Of a DNA stretch of 64,000 bases, positions 63,799-64,000 are shown piece by piece. Below the pieces are notes generated by a model. The model saw only the letters and a program-made list of their open reading frames with translations. It made no database searches and had not been told where the DNA came from. The stretch comes from Gammaproteobacteria bacterium (lineage in GTDB: Bacteria > Pseudomonadota > Gammaproteobacteria > Pseudomonadales > Halieaceae): contig JAUHXH010000001.1 of the NCBI GenBank assembly GCA_030427085.1, positions 1,054,001-1,118,000 of the forward strand. Reading direction: 5' to 3'. The first letter of the stretch is position 1. Each line of letters begins with the position of its first letter. A program made the position numbers and the translations under genes.

Positions 63799-63907
63799 GG
63801 CCAGGGGACGTGTCAGCGCCCACCGTTGCGGCGGGCGCTAATTTGAAGATAGACGCCCTCGCCGAAATAGCAAATTACAGCCCATTACCGGGCCGCAAAT
63901 TGCGTGT

Positions 63908-64000
63908 CTAAACGGGCAGTAAAGGCACTGCTCCCTTCATGGCCAACACGTCGGTATTCATGTCGCGCAGCACATCCTCCGCCGTGTTACCCATCAGTCG
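63908..64000 (-). CDS. Universal stress protein family (C-terminal fragment, runs off window)
   Basis: Only the last 30 codons are in the window: RLMGNTAEDVLRDMNTDVLA then MKGAVPLLPV and a TAG stop. This matches the C-terminal strand-helix-strand of UspA-family proteins (G-N-T-A-E-x-V-L, D-V-L-x-x-K), where the GNTAE residues contact ATP phosphates in nucleotide-binding members. These proteins accumulate under starvation and other stress. The terminator of module B lies about 140 bases past the stop. Confidence 0.75.
   Translation of the reverse strand, partial: RLMGNTAEDVLRDMNTDVLAMKGAVPLLPV

Larger units (their letters stand above)
63487..63907. other. Non-coding 420-base gap with several hairpins
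   Basis: No gene is convincing here. The gap holds five hairpins: GGGTAT/ATACCC (63595-63627), GATGTTTC/GAAACATC (63777-63798), AGCGCCC/GGGCGCT (63815-63839) and two terminators (63549-63583 and 63731-63765). The leader of the DUF808 gene is 63487-63548. Confidence 0.8.

Overview
The window is a GC-rich, gene-dense stretch of a gammaproteobacterial chromosome. The Mla, Tam, PutA, SlyX, MtfA, HrpB and YjgR-type genes, a TonB-dependent receptor, an arsenosugar cluster and degradative acyl-CoA dehydrogenase/thiolase genes point to an aerobic marine-type heterotroph. A member of the Cellvibrionales/Halieaceae is my best guess, but this is inference from gene content, not a phylogenetic result. 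I see no insertion sequence, prophage, CRISPR array or rRNA. There is one tRNA gene (Arg, anticodon CCT).

Layout. 1-2.4 kb: a truncated response regulator-phosphatase, an MlaA-like protein and a SPOR lipoprotein (all minus). 2.5-7.5 kb: a TonB-dependent receptor ending at a strong terminator, then a two-gene acyl-CoA dehydrogenase operon. 7.6-9.0 kb: slyX, yciH and an isolated small gene beyond an AT-rich gap. 9.0-13.2 kb: an slt-arsS-glycosyltransferase-glycosyltransferase operon (arsenosugar type, no arsM here). 13.4-19 kb: tRNA-Arg, mtfA with a hairpin over its ribosome binding site, a small protein, a periplasmic binding protein, an uncharacterised lipoprotein pair and a beta-barrel protein. 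19-27.8 kb: ppdK, a DUF819 membrane protein, a class V aminotransferase, a DUF3604 protein, a YdjM-like protein and a nitrobindin-like protein. 27.9-33.3 kb: tamA-tamB. 33.4-38.5 kb: a DUF885 lipoprotein, polyphosphate:AMP phosphotransferase, a half-length asparaginase and a second DUF819 protein. 38.6-43.1 kb: an Lrp-type regulator divergent from putA with a palindromic intergenic region. 43.2-51.1 kb: lipid and xenobiotic-type enzymes (hydrolases, Old Yellow Enzyme, thiolase), an Orn/Lys/Arg-type decarboxylase and an esterase-plsC pair. 51.3-55.5 kb: a zincin-like protein, a small basic protein, an intergenic repeat, a sortase with its putative substrate, and an epoxide hydrolase gene broken by an amber codon. 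55.5-64 kb: a RecB-like remnant, hrpB, a small protein, an MFS transporter coupled to a YjgR ATPase, a DUF808 protein, a tandem pair of two-hairpin/terminator modules and the 3' end of a universal stress protein.

How the genes work together. Several genes build or maintain the envelope: MlaA, SPOR, Slt, TamAB, PlsC and the sortase pair. Others feed carbon into acyl-CoA and central metabolism: the ACAD pair, thiolase, OYE, PutA and PPDK. The most unusual system is the Gram-negative sortase (catalytic Cys219, His162, Arg231) placed 13 bases upstream of a gene for a secreted protein ending in a sorting signal (MPTTA, hydrophobic stretch, Arg cluster) and followed by a terminator. This looks like a self-contained sortase-substrate operon. 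Other items worth a look are the tandem hairpin modules at 63.5-63.8 kb, the mtfA hairpin, a possible AUC start for tamA, and a receiver domain with Glu in place of the phospho-acceptor Asp.
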